Shown here: in pieces, positions 15,186 to 23,791 of the stretch
Layout: each line of letters starts with the position of its first letter
Numbering within the stretch: the first letter of the stretch is position 1
Position numbers and translations under genes: made by a program
Notes under the pieces: generated by a model
Databases searched by the model: none
Told to the model about the DNA's origin: nothing
What the model saw: only the letters and a program-made list of their open reading frames with translations
NCBI RefSeq assembly: GCF_900109945.1
Contig: NZ_FOBX01000008.1
Location: 124,001 to 188,000, forward strand
Length of the DNA: 64,000 bases
Direction: 5' to 3'
DNA from: Bradyrhizobium sp. OK095
GTDB lineage: Bacteria; Pseudomonadota; Alphaproteobacteria; Rhizobiales; Xanthobacteraceae

Positions 15186-16403
15186 TCAATGGCGGCCCCA
15201 GGGACCCATGGGATTGATTGGGCTGCCCGCTGAGGTTCCGGCGGGGCTGGGCGCAGGCACAGGCGGCGGACTCGCCGAGCCGCCTGCGTCGTTCCAGGGC
15301 CCCTGTGGCACCGGCGGTGGGGCGTCCTGCTGGTCGGCCTGCGCCTCGGGCTCGTCCGTCTCCTCAGTGGGCGGCGGCAGCGGGCCGGGATCGTGACCGC
15401 CGGCGAACTTGACCAGCGCATCGACTCTCGACTGCACCGACGGGTGGGTGGCAAACAGATCGGCAAAGCCCTCGCGCGGATTGTCCACGCACAGCTCCAT
15501 CACGGCCGAGGTCGCCCCGGGCAGCTCGCCGCGGTTCTCGATCTTGCGCAGCGCCGAGATCATGGCGTCGGGGTCTTTGGTCAACTCGACCGAGCCGGCG
15601 TCGGCGAGATATTCGCGCGACCGCGACAGCGCCAGCTTCACCACCTGCGACATCAGCCACGCCACCACGATCAGCACGACCGCGATGATGATCACGATCA
15701 CCGCGCCGCCGCCGGAGCTCTTGCTGTCGCTTGATGACGAGGATGATCGCGAGGACGAGGAGGAGCCCGACGACCACGAGCCGCCGCCCGAACTCCAGCT
15801 GAAATTCGTGAACAGGCGGAAGAACAATTCACCGAAGAAGCCGACCACGCCGGCGATGATGACGGCGACCACCATGAGCTGGACGTCGCCGTTCTTGATG
15901 TGGGTCAGCTCGTGGCCCAGCACCGCCTCGATCTCCTTGTCGTTCAGCGCGCCAAGGAGACCGGTGGTGACGGTGACCGAATATTGCCTGGGATTGAGGC
16001 CGGTCGCGAATGCGTTCAGCGCCGGGCTCTCCATGATCTTCAGCTTCGGCATGGTGATGCCGCGCGAGATGCAGAGATTTTCGAGCAGATTGTAGAGCCG
16101 CGGCTCCTCCTGCCGGGTGACGTCGTGTCCGCCGGTCACCGCGTCGATCATCGACTGGTGGAAGAAGTAGGCGATCACGATCCACGCGGCCGCTGCGATC
16201 GTCGCGAACGGCGCGGCCTTGAGCAGGTCGTAGAAAGCTCGGTTCAGATAGTAGACGACGGTTTCATTGCCGTTGATGACGACTTCGGCGACCAGCGCGC
16301 CGGCATAGACCAGCACATAGATGAGCGCGAACAGGCCGGCGAGCAGCAGCATCGAACGAAATTTGTTCGAGGCGATGTGCGTGTAGAGACCATACGCGGC
16401 CAT
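15186..16403 (-). CDS. M48 family membrane metallopeptidase (HtpX-like)
   Basis: A 405-residue integral membrane zinc protease. Two N-terminal helices (about 17-40 and 62-85) precede the HELTH zinc motif at residues 164-168 (VLGHELTHIKNG); the third ligand is probably the Glu in SREYLADAGS. A Ser-rich stretch separates two further hydrophobic segments (about 185-205 and 245-265). The C-terminal 70 residues are Pro-rich and likely disordered. It is the downstream partner of a lemA gene; LemA-M48 pairs are widely conserved and linked to membrane or protein quality control, though the mechanism is not settled. Confidence 0.9.
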   Translation of the reverse strand: MAAYGLYTHIASNKFRSMLLLAGLFALIYVLVYAGALVAEVVINGNETVVYYLNRAFYDLLKAAPFATIAAAAWIVIAYFFHQSMIDAVTGGHDVTRQEEPRLYNLLENLCISRGITMPKLKIMESPALNAFATGLNPRQYSVTVTTGLLGALNDKEIEAVLGHELTHIKNGDVQLMVVAVIIAGVVGFFGELFFRLFTNFSWSSGGGSWSSGSSSSSRSSSSSSDSKSSGGGAVIVIIIAVVLIVVAWLMSQVVKLALSRSREYLADAGSVELTKDPDAMISALRKIENRGELPGATSAVMELCVDNPREGFADLFATHPSVQSRVDALVKFAGGHDPGPLPPPTEETDEPEAQADQQDAPPPVPQGPWNDAGGSASPPPVPAPSPAGTSAGSPINPMGPWGRH

Positions 16404-16435
16404 GACGCGCTGCCCTGCCGGCCTATCGGCTCAAC

Positions 16436-16996
16436 TCAGAACTTCACCTGAGGCGCGGCCTCGACCTCGGTGCGGCTGGCGCCGAGATCGAAGAAGTCCT
16501 TCTTGGTGAAGCCGAACATGCCGGCGAACAGAGCGGCGGGCATCTGTTGGATACCGGTGTTGTATTCCTGGACCGCGCTGTTGAAGAAGCGGCGGCTCGC
16601 CGCGATCTTGTTCTCGAGGTCGGAGAGTTCGCTCGCCAACTGCTGGAAATTGGTGTTGGCCTTGAGGTCCGGATAGGCCTCCGACAATGCGATCAGCCGG
16701 CCGAGTGCGCCGGAGAGCTGGTTCTCGGCGGCGGACACCTGCGCCGGTCCCTGCGCCGATATCGCTGAGTTGCGCGCCTTGACGACCTCGTCGAGCGTGC
16801 CGCGCTCATGCGAGGCATAGCCCTTCACCGTCTCGACCAGGTTCGGGACCAGGTCGTGGCGTTGCTTGAGCTGCACGTCGATATCGGCAAAGGCCTGGCC
16901 GACGCGCTGGCCCAGCGCCACCAGGCGGTTGTAGGCGCTGAACGCCAGGAACACGAGGACGACGATAACGCCGAGAACGATCCAGCCGGTCGACAT
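16436..16996 (-). CDS. lemA: LemA family protein
   Basis: A 186-residue protein with one N-terminal membrane helix (residues 4-24) and a long alpha-helical body. Typical LemA segments are present: YNRLVALGQRVGQAFADIDVQLKQR, VPNLVETVKGYA and a C-terminal FNSAVQEYNTGIQQMPA with the FGF motif just after. LemA proteins present a periplasmic helical domain and are usually encoded beside an M48 or TPM-domain protein, as here, with 32 bases to the protease gene. The ATG at 16996 follows a GGAG. No transcription terminator is obvious between the two genes. Confidence 0.93.
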   Translation of the reverse strand: MSTGWIVLGVIVVLVFLAFSAYNRLVALGQRVGQAFADIDVQLKQRHDLVPNLVETVKGYASHERGTLDEVVKARNSAISAQGPAQVSAAENQLSGALGRLIALSEAYPDLKANTNFQQLASELSDLENKIAASRRFFNSAVQEYNTGIQQMPAALFAGMFGFTKKDFFDLGASRTEVEAAPQVKF

Positions 16997-17134
16997 GGAG
17001 AACTCCTGAAGGGGGAAGAAGGCGGGCGCAGCCTAGACCAAATTGGCGCGGAGCGAGAGCCCCGGCGCAGAGAAGAGGTAAGACTTGGTCGGATCTGGGG
17101 GGATCCGAGTTCAAGGCAAAAGCGGGGAACGAGG

Positions 17135-18112
17135 TTAACTTTCGGACAGGACGGCAGCGCCCCAACGCCAGCGACGGGCGCCTGCATAGGCGGCCTTGTC
17201 GCGCCGCGCGACCTTCGCGAGTTCGACGCCTTGTTCGGTGCAGAGCTTCGCCGCGATCTCGGCCTTGCCGACATCCGGCGGCGCCAGCACGCGCGCGGCA
17301 CGGCTCGCGGGCGCTGCGCGAGTCAGGGCGACGTAGATGAAGCGCTCATCCTCGAACGGCACGTCGGCGCCCTTGATCTGCCGATGCGCTTGCGAGCGCG
17401 GCAGGCGCTGGGAGAAATGGCACCAGTCGGGCGCGATGAGCGGGCAGGGCTTTTCGTGCGGGCAGGGTGCGGCGACGAAGGCACCCGCTGCGACCAGTTG
17501 CTGGCGCAGCGCGAGGATGCGGGCATAGCCGGCGGGCGTGCCGGGCTCGATCACGATCAGCGCGTGGCGCGCTTTCGCCCACATCGCCTCTGCGAGCTTG
17601 CGCTGATCGGTTTCGCTGAGCTCGCCGATGACGTAGCTCGCAACGACGAGATCGGCTTGCGAAGCTTCAGCGAGGTTACCGCCGGCATCGCCCGGCAGAT
17701 AGCGGCATTCTGCCAATCGCGTGCTGTCGCGTGCGAGTTCGAGCGCCAACCGGCTCAGGGTGGCGTTGACGTCGAGCAGTGTGAAATCCTGGAGCGATGA
17801 AAACGCCTCTGCGGCGGCCCAGCTCGCGGTGCCCGGACCTGCGCCGACGTCGAGCAGTGTCTCTGGGGCGAAGTCCGGCGCGATCTCGGTCAGCGCATTC
17901 AGGCTCGCGGCGACCGCGGCGTAGGTTGCCGGCATGCGCGCCAGCGCGTAGGCGAGCGCATCGGCGTCCGACTTGATGGTGCCGGAGCCGCCGCCGGAGC
18001 GATAATTGGTCGAGATCTTTTGCGATCGCTGCGCGGCGTCGGTGCGGGAGAAGCCCTGCAGCTTGCCGTCGAGGGCGGCCTTGAGTTCAGCGGGGAGGGT
18101 GGGCGAGATCAT
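17135..18112 (-). CDS. Rsm22-like methyltransferase-fold ribosome assembly protein
   Basis: A 325-residue protein of the Rsm22/METTL17 family, which assists small ribosomal subunit assembly. The SAM-binding-like motif LLDVGAGPGTASWAA is near residue 85. A cysteine cluster, PCPHEKPCPL then DWCHFSQRLPRS, matches the metal or iron-sulfur site described in mitochondrial homologues. C-terminal residues are basic. The gene lies just downstream of smc on the same strand with 32 bases between them, so it may share the smc transcript. Whether it has methyltransferase activity is unresolved even for studied relatives. Confidence 0.85.
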   Translation of the reverse strand: MISPTLPAELKAALDGKLQGFSRTDAAQRSQKISTNYRSGGGSGTIKSDADALAYALARMPATYAAVAASLNALTEIAPDFAPETLLDVGAGPGTASWAAAEAFSSLQDFTLLDVNATLSRLALELARDSTRLAECRYLPGDAGGNLAEASQADLVVASYVIGELSETDQRKLAEAMWAKARHALIVIEPGTPAGYARILALRQQLVAAGAFVAAPCPHEKPCPLIAPDWCHFSQRLPRSQAHRQIKGADVPFEDERFIYVALTRAAPASRAARVLAPPDVGKAEIAAKLCTEQGVELAKVARRDKAAYAGARRWRWGAAVLSES

Positions 18113-18144
18113 ATCCGCCCACCGTCATTCCTGCGCCAGCTGTA

Positions 18145-21100
18145 TCACGCCACGTTCTGGTCGAGAATGTCCACCGCCTCTGACAGGCTCACCGACACCA
18201 GTTGCGAGACGCCGCGCTCGGCCATGGTGACGCCGTAGAGGCGGTTCATCCGCGCCATCGTGATCGGGTTGTGCGTGATGATGATGAAGCGCGTGTCGGT
18301 CGAGCTGGTCATCTCGTGCAGCAGGTTGCAGTACCGTTCGACGTTGTGGTCGTCGAGCGGCGCGTCGACTTCGTCCAGCACGCAGATCGGCGAGGGGTTG
18401 GTCAAGAACACCGCGAAGATCAGCGCCATCGCGGTCAGCGCCTGCTCACCGCCCGACAGCAGCGACAGCGTCTGCGGCTTCTTGCCCGGGGGTTTTGCGA
18501 TGATCTCGAGGCCGGCTTCCAGCGGGTCGTCGCTCTCGATCAGATGCAGCGCGGCTTCACCGCCGCCGAACAGCTCGACGAACAGGCGCTTGAAGTGGCT
18601 GTTGACGACCTCGAACGAGGTCAGCAGCCGCTCGCGGGCTTCCTTGTTGAGGCTCTGGATGCCCTGGCGCAGCCGCTTGATGGCCTCGACCAGGTCGTCG
18701 CGCTCGGTGACCAGACTGGTGTGCTGGGTCTCGACCTCGCGCAGCTCTTCCTCGGCGCGCAGGTTGACCGCGCCCAGCCGCTCACGGTCGCGGCGCATCT
18801 TTTCGAGGTCTTCCTCGATGTCATGCAGCGGCGGCAGCTCCGCGCCGGGCTCGATCTCGGCCAGACCAGCGACGGCCTGCGGCTCGACTTCGAGCATGTC
18901 GCGGATCTCGCGCTCGATGTCGTCGAGCCGGCGCCGCGAACCTTCCATGCGCTCCTCGGCGCGGGCCGTGGCTTCGCGGGAGCTGGAGAGCGCCTCTAAC
19001 GTCAGCTTCGCGACGCGATCGGTCTCGGCCATCGCGGTCTCCGCCGAGGCGAGCGCGTCGGCGGCCATGCGGCGGTCGTTTTCGGCGTACTCGATCTCGG
19101 TGATCAGCGCGCTGCGCTTCTCGGCAAACACGGTGGGCGCGTTTTCGAGATCGCTGCGTTCGATCGCGACCTCGGTGATGCGGGTCTGGATAGTGTCGAT
19201 ATGGGAGGCCGCGCTCTCCTTGCGGTTCTGCCACTCGGTGCGCTCGGCGAGGATCGCCTGGACGCGGCGGTCGGCAAGCTCGGCCTCGCGCGCCAGCGCC
19301 TGCGCCTCGGCGCGGACCTGGGCGGCCATGCGGCGATGGCCTTCGATGTCGCTGCGGACGGCGGCGAGACGGGTCTCGGTGTCCTCGCTCGACGGCAGCT
19401 CGCTGATTCCGGCCTCGGCATATTCGTAGGCGGCCTCGGCCTCGGCGCGGTCGGCGGCGAGACGGCTATGCGCTTCCGACAGCGTTGCCTTGCGCGCGGC
19501 ATGACGGCTGATCTCGCGCTCGGCCGTGGCATGGCGCTCACGCGTTGTATTCAGCTCGCGCTGCGCGGCGCGCCAGGCTTCGCGGCTGGCGCCTTCGGTG
19601 CTGGCCGCCATCTGAAGCTCGGCCTCGGCATTCTCCAGCGCCGCACGCTTGATCTGCGCGTCGATGCGGGCCTGCTCCAGCTCGTTCTCGATGTCGACGA
19701 GACGAGCGCGCTCGGCGAGACGCCGTGCGGCGCCAGTCGGGGCGTGGGCCGCAGCGACAAAGCCGTCCCAGCGCCAGACGTCGCCTTCGGGAGAGACCAG
19801 CCGCTGGCCGGTCTTGAGCTGCGAGACCAGCTCGGCCCCGCGCTCGCGCGGCACCACGCCGATCTGGGCCAGGCGGCGCGCCAGCTCGGCTGGAGCCTGA
19901 ACATGATTGGCGAGCGGCACCGCGCCCTCGGGCAGCTCCGGATCGCCGTCGGTGACGCCGGCATTGGTCCAGCGCATCGGCGCCGACGGATCGACGGGCG
20001 CGTCGAGGTCGTCGCCGAGGGCTGCGCCGATCGCCTTTTCAAAACCCTTGTCGACGGTGATGCCGTCGATGATCGGCGGCCACAGATTCTTGGTCTCGCC
20101 GTTGAGGATCTTGGAGATCGTGCGCGCCTCGGTGTCGAGCCGCTGCACGCGCTTGTCGGCTTCGACCAGCGGCGAACGCGAGGATTCAAGCGTTTGGCGG
20201 GCGGCGACGTGCGCGGCTTCGCTCGCCTGTGCGGCGGCTTCCGACGCTGCCAGCGTCTGCTCCGCAGTCTCGACCGTCGCGGTCAGCTCGTCGAGATCGC
20301 CGAAGCCGCCGGTCTCCGCGGCGAGCTTCTGCTCCTCCGAGACGACGTTCGAAATCTCCTGGTCGAGCCGGGCGAGCTTGTCGCGGTGGGTGCGGACGTT
20401 GGCTTCGAGTTGGTTGCGCTTGGCGGTGAGGTCGGCGAGCGCGGTGGTGAGCTCGGAGAACTGCTGCTCGGTTTCGGTCAGCACCGCCTCGGCTTCGCCG
20501 ACGCGCTCGTCAACGCCGGAGCGCTTCTCGACGCGCGACTTGATCTCTTCCTTCAGCTCGGAATCTTCGGTGTCGAGCCGTTGGAGCGCGATGTCCGCGT
20601 CCATGGTCTGCTGCTGGGCGCGGGAGATGTCGCCTTCGAACTGGGCGAGGCGGCGCTCAAGCTCGGCGACGCGCTCCTTGGCGCGCTCTTCCTCGCGGTC
20701 GAGCAGCTCGCGGGCATTGGTCAGGCGCTGGAGGCCTGCCGCGGCGCGCGCTTCCGCATCGCGCAGCGCCGGCATTTCGGTGGCTCGGATCGCCTGGATA
20801 CGGGCGGCTTCGGCCTGGTGCAGGGTTCGCTCGGCCATCTCGCGGACGGCGAGATCATGGGTCTGGCCGGATTCGCTGACGTCGGCATGGGCGCCGATCC
20901 AGCGCAGATGGAACAGGGTTGCTTCGGCCTTGCGGACCTTGGCCGCGACCTCGCGATAGCGCACGGCCTGGCGGGCCTGCTTCTTCAGGCCTTCCACCTG
21001 GCCGGCGAGCTGGCCGATCACGTCCTCGACGCGGGTGAGGTTGGTCTCTGCCGCCTTCAGCCGCAGCTCGGCCTCATGACGGCGGGCATGCAGACCGGCG

Positions 21101-21609
21101 ACGCCGGCGGCGTCTTCCAGCACGCGGCGGCGCTGCTCGGGCTTGGCCTGGATGATCTCGCCGATCTTGCCCTGGTGGACGAGGGCCGGCGAACGCGCGC
21201 CGGTGGCGGCGTCGGCGAACAGGATCTGCACGTCGCGGGCGCGCACGTCGCGGCCGTTGATGCGATAGACCGAGCCGGCTTCACGTTCGATGCGGCGGGA
21301 GATTTCGAGCAGCTGGCTGTCGTTCATTGCCGCCGGCGCGGTGCGATCGGCATTGTCGATCGTCATCGTCACTTCGGCGTGGTTGCGCGCCGGACGATTG
21401 CCGGAGCCTGCGAAGATCACCGCGTCCATGTCGGCGGCGCGTAGCGATTTGTACGAGGTCTCACCCATCGCCCAGCGCAGCGCTTCGACAAGATTCGACT
21501 TGCCGCAGCCGTTGGGACCGACCACGCCGGTCAGGCCGGGCTCGATGACGAAGTCGGTGGCCTCAACGAAGGACTTGAAGCCGTGAAGGCGCAGGCGGGT
21601 GATTTTCAT
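18145..21609 (-). CDS. smc: Chromosome segregation ATPase SMC
   Basis: A full-length SMC of 1154 residues. Walker A GPNGCGKS is at residues 31-38; two long coiled-coil stretches (about 170-500 and 650-1000, rich in Glu, Ala, Arg) flank a hinge around 500-640. The C-terminal head has the ABC signature LLSGGEQAL near 1050 and Walker B VLDEVDAPLDD near 1075. SMC forms the condensin core with ScpA and ScpB, which are not in this window. I start at the ATG at 21609 (MKITRLRLHGFKSF), where homology begins; a GTG two codons upstream is less likely. The DsbA-like gene lies upstream on the same strand. Confidence 0.98.
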   Translation of the reverse strand: MKITRLRLHGFKSFVEATDFVIEPGLTGVVGPNGCGKSNLVEALRWAMGETSYKSLRAADMDAVIFAGSGNRPARNHAEVTMTIDNADRTAPAAMNDSQLLEISRRIEREAGSVYRINGRDVRARDVQILFADAATGARSPALVHQGKIGEIIQAKPEQRRRVLEDAAGVAGLHARRHEAELRLKAAETNLTRVEDVIGQLAGQVEGLKKQARQAVRYREVAAKVRKAEATLFHLRWIGAHADVSESGQTHDLAVREMAERTLHQAEAARIQAIRATEMPALRDAEARAAAGLQRLTNARELLDREEERAKERVAELERRLAQFEGDISRAQQQTMDADIALQRLDTEDSELKEEIKSRVEKRSGVDERVGEAEAVLTETEQQFSELTTALADLTAKRNQLEANVRTHRDKLARLDQEISNVVSEEQKLAAETGGFGDLDELTATVETAEQTLAASEAAAQASEAAHVAARQTLESSRSPLVEADKRVQRLDTEARTISKILNGETKNLWPPIIDGITVDKGFEKAIGAALGDDLDAPVDPSAPMRWTNAGVTDGDPELPEGAVPLANHVQAPAELARRLAQIGVVPRERGAELVSQLKTGQRLVSPEGDVWRWDGFVAAAHAPTGAARRLAERARLVDIENELEQARIDAQIKRAALENAEAELQMAASTEGASREAWRAAQRELNTTRERHATAEREISRHAARKATLSEAHSRLAADRAEAEAAYEYAEAGISELPSSEDTETRLAAVRSDIEGHRRMAAQVRAEAQALAREAELADRRVQAILAERTEWQNRKESAASHIDTIQTRITEVAIERSDLENAPTVFAEKRSALITEIEYAENDRRMAADALASAETAMAETDRVAKLTLEALSSSREATARAEERMEGSRRRLDDIEREIRDMLEVEPQAVAGLAEIEPGAELPPLHDIEEDLEKMRRDRERLGAVNLRAEEELREVETQHTSLVTERDDLVEAIKRLRQGIQSLNKEARERLLTSFEVVNSHFKRLFVELFGGGEAALHLIESDDPLEAGLEIIAKPPGKKPQTLSLLSGGEQALTAMALIFAVFLTNPSPICVLDEVDAPLDDHNVERYCNLLHEMTSSTDTRFIIITHNPITMARMNRLYGVTMAERGVSQLVSVSLSEAVDILDQNVA

Positions 21610-21826
21610 AAGCACGCATCTCTGTTGGCAGGCGCGAATCCCCCTGCCGGGACAATACCATGGAAGGCAATGTCGCTATCCGGGCGAGTCGCGCGAGGCG
21701 CCTCATGCGGTCGGACAATGGCCGCGGTGCGTCGCGAGGGCAACCGGCCAAAGCCGCTTTTCCCAAGGGATTTATGCCGGGAAAGATACGGCTTGAGATG
21801 TGCGAATCAGGCTTGGAAAGAGCGAA

Positions 21827-22498
21827 TCAGCTCTTCAGCAGCGGATTGATCTTCTTGGCGAATTCCTCGAACGAGGTCTCGCCCTTGATCTTCTCGCCGT
21901 TGATGAAGAAGGTCGGCGTGGAATCGACCTTGAGAATGTCGCTGGCGTATTTCTGGTCTGCGGCGATCTTGTCGAGCAGGGCCTGGTCCTTCAGGCAGGC
22001 TTCGACCTGCTGCTGGGTGAGGCCGGCCTGCTTGCCGATACGCGTCAGGGTCTCGGTGGTGTTCTTCATCACCCAGTCGTTCTGCTGGCGGAACAGCATG
22101 TCGGTGACGGCAAAGTATTTCGCTGCGTCGTCCTTGGCGATGCAGCGCGACAGCATCGATCCGGCGGCGGCTTTGATGTCCAGCGGGAATTCGCGGAAGA
22201 TGTAACGCACCTTGCCGGTGTCGATGTATTCCGACTTGATCTTGGGGAACACCTGCTCGTTGAACGCCGCGCAATGCGGACAGGTCATCGAGGCGAATTC
22301 GGTGATGGTGACGGCGGCGTCCTTGGGACCAAGCACCATGTCGGGCAGCGACACGGGCTTGGAGACATCGCCGGCGGCCTGCGCCATCGCTTCAGGGATC
22401 ATGGCATCGGAGATGAACCGGAGCGGCGAGAAACCGGCGACCGCGGCAAGCCCGGTCAGCGACAGCATCGTATTGAAGGCGCGGCGGGTGATGATCAA
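21827..22498 (-). CDS. DsbA-family thioredoxin-fold periplasmic oxidoreductase
   Basis: A 223-residue exported thiol oxidoreductase. The N-terminus has a Tat-type ITRRAFNTM followed by a hydrophobic core and an AMA-like cleavage region near residue 38. The redox motif is CPHC at 73-76, with the cis-Pro in VDSTPTFFING. This group (DsbA/BdbD-like) typically oxidises or isomerises periplasmic proteins. The start is TTG at 22498: GGGAG lies eight bases upstream and the twin arginines would be lost with the next ATG. The 210 bases between it and smc hold no gene. Confidence 0.9.
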   Translation of the reverse strand: MIITRRAFNTMLSLTGLAAVAGFSPLRFISDAMIPEAMAQAAGDVSKPVSLPDMVLGPKDAAVTITEFASMTCPHCAAFNEQVFPKIKSEYIDTGKVRYIFREFPLDIKAAAGSMLSRCIAKDDAAKYFAVTDMLFRQQNDWVMKNTTETLTRIGKQAGLTQQQVEACLKDQALLDKIAADQKYASDILKVDSTPTFFINGEKIKGETSFEEFAKKINPLLKS

Positions 22499-22637
22499 GG
22501 TCGGCTCCCGAATTGGCGTGGTCTCGCCCCAGGGGTTTTATCGAGTTCCCGCCCGGGCGGCCTGTCGCTAGCTTGAAACGTCGATTGAGGCAATGGCGCG
22601 CGGCAGGGACGGGTCCAGATTGACCGCAAAATGCGGC

Positions 22638-23126
22638 TCAATTTCGCTTGATGGCGGCCCCGAGCCGCGCCAGCGCCGTCTTCAATTGTTCATCTTCGAT
22701 GTCGCCCAGGCTCTCCGCCACCTTGGCCACCACCTTGGGGTCCGGCGGGCCGGGCCTCACGGGGCGCCGGGGACGTGACAGGGGGGCTTGGCGGAAGGCG
22801 AGCTTGCCGACCGCGCTCCAGCCGAAGAAGCGGTTGACCCGCTCCAGGATCACGTCGGCGGAGTGCTGGATCTCCAGCGCCATCGGGCCCTCGACCCGCA
22901 GCACCAGGGTCGCCGGCTCCTGCGGCTGGCCTTCGACCGGCCGCGGCCATTGCATCTTCAGCGGCTCGGCATGGGCGGCGATCTCAGGCCCCGCGATCTG
23001 CTCCCACCGTGTCACCAGCTCGCGCGCCGCAAAACCCTGCTTGGCATAGGCCTCGGCAAAGACGTCGTTGAGCAGGATCCCGAGCGGCTTGGCGCTGATG
23101 GGGCCGGGTTTGTAGATACGGGCCAT
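22638..23126 (-). CDS. DUF721 (DciA-like) protein
   Basis: A 162-residue DUF721 protein. The conserved helical-KH part runs over about residues 10-105 (LLNDVFAEAYAKQGF, LVTRWEQIAGPEIAAHAEP, and a VLRVEGPMALEIQH segment). The C-terminal part is Pro/Arg-rich and probably disordered. DUF721 includes DciA, which helps load the replicative helicase in most bacteria lacking DnaC, so that role is plausible but not proven from sequence. It sits two bases downstream of higA and in the usual alphaproteobacterial neighbourhood of mutY, DsbA and smc. Confidence 0.85.
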   Translation of the reverse strand: MARIYKPGPISAKPLGILLNDVFAEAYAKQGFAARELVTRWEQIAGPEIAAHAEPLKMQWPRPVEGQPQEPATLVLRVEGPMALEIQHSADVILERVNRFFGWSAVGKLAFRQAPLSRPRRPVRPGPPDPKVVAKVAESLGDIEDEQLKTALARLGAAIKRN

Positions 23127-23128
23127 AG

Positions 23129-23452
23129 CTATGCTGCCGCGCGGGGCCGGATGGCCTTCAGGTCGCGATCGATCTCGCGGCGCCGCTGCATCAGATCGTA
23201 ATCCATCTGGAGCCCCAGGAAAAAGCCCTCCGACAGACCGAAATAGCGGGCGAGCCGCAAGTCGGTGTCGGCGGTGATGTCGCGTTTGCCAAGGACAATC
23301 TCGTTGATCCGCCGTGGCGGCACGCGAACGGCGCGCGCCAGCGCGTTCTGGCTGAGATCCATCGGCTTCAAAAACTCCTCCAGCAGGATTTCGCCGGGAT
23401 GGGGATTGCGGAGGAGCCCGTTCCTAGCCGTGGTAGTCGACGATTTCGACAT
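23129..23452 (-). CDS. higA: HigA-family antitoxin
   Basis: A 107-residue XRE-type antitoxin. The HigA start pattern NPHPGEILLEEFLKPM leads into a helix-turn-helix (LSQNALARAVRVPPRRINEIVLGKR) at about residues 28-55. HigA neutralises HigB and represses the operon. I chose ATG 23452 (MSKSS); the upstream extension MCGMTEDRE is possible. It overlaps the 3' end of higB. The cognate operator is probably the palindrome at 23716. Confidence 0.93.
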   Translation of the reverse strand: MSKSSTTTARNGLLRNPHPGEILLEEFLKPMDLSQNALARAVRVPPRRINEIVLGKRDITADTDLRLARYFGLSEGFFLGLQMDYDLMQRRREIDRDLKAIRPRAAA

Positions 23453-23708
23453 TTCTCGGTCCTCCGTCATCCCACACAAAGCAGATGCGCCACTGATCGT
23501 TGATCCGGATCGAATGCTGACCTTGGCGGTCAGCTTTCAGCGCTTCGAGCCGGTTGCCCGGGGGAACCCTGAGATCGACCAATACGCGTGCCTGATTCAA
23601 CAAGCGCAGTTTTCGCAAAGCGACATTCTGAATGTCGGGCGGCAGTTTTCGACTTCGTCGCCCAGACCAGATCAACTCTGTCTCGGAGTTGGCGAAGCTC
23701 TGGATCAT
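23424..23708 (-). CDS. higB: HigB-family toxin (RelE superfamily mRNA interferase)
   Basis: A 94-residue RelE-fold toxin. Features are MIQSFANSETELIWSG at the start, ALRKLRLLNQA, PPGNRLEALKADRQGQHSIR and the catalytic C-terminal stretch WRICFVWDDGGPRNVEIVDYH with a terminal His. HigB cleaves mRNA at the ribosome. As usual for higBA, the toxin gene precedes the antitoxin and they overlap. The frame is intact, so the module may be functional. It separates mutY from the dciA-smc side and may be a later insertion into a conserved neighbourhood. Confidence 0.93.
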   Translation of the reverse strand: MIQSFANSETELIWSGRRSRKLPPDIQNVALRKLRLLNQARVLVDLRVPPGNRLEALKADRQGQHSIRINDQWRICFVWDDGGPRNVEIVDYHG

Positions 23709-23715
23709 GCTTGTG

Positions 23716-23734
23716 TATAACGCAAGGCGTTATA
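23716..23734. promoter_or_regulatory. Probable HigA operator
   Basis: TATAACGC AAG GCGTTATA is a perfect 8-bp-arm palindrome eight bases upstream of the higB ATG, where HigA autorepression sites normally lie. Confidence 0.75.
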
Positions 23735-23791
23735 GCCCGCAACCGTTCGGCCGCGCTGGCCACAGTCGAAATCCTCCTTTAGTAAAGGCGA

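Noticed and set aside
19201..21444. A 747-codon open frame opposite smc
   Set aside because: Gly/Leu/Arg-rich antisense shadow of the SMC coiled-coil codons.
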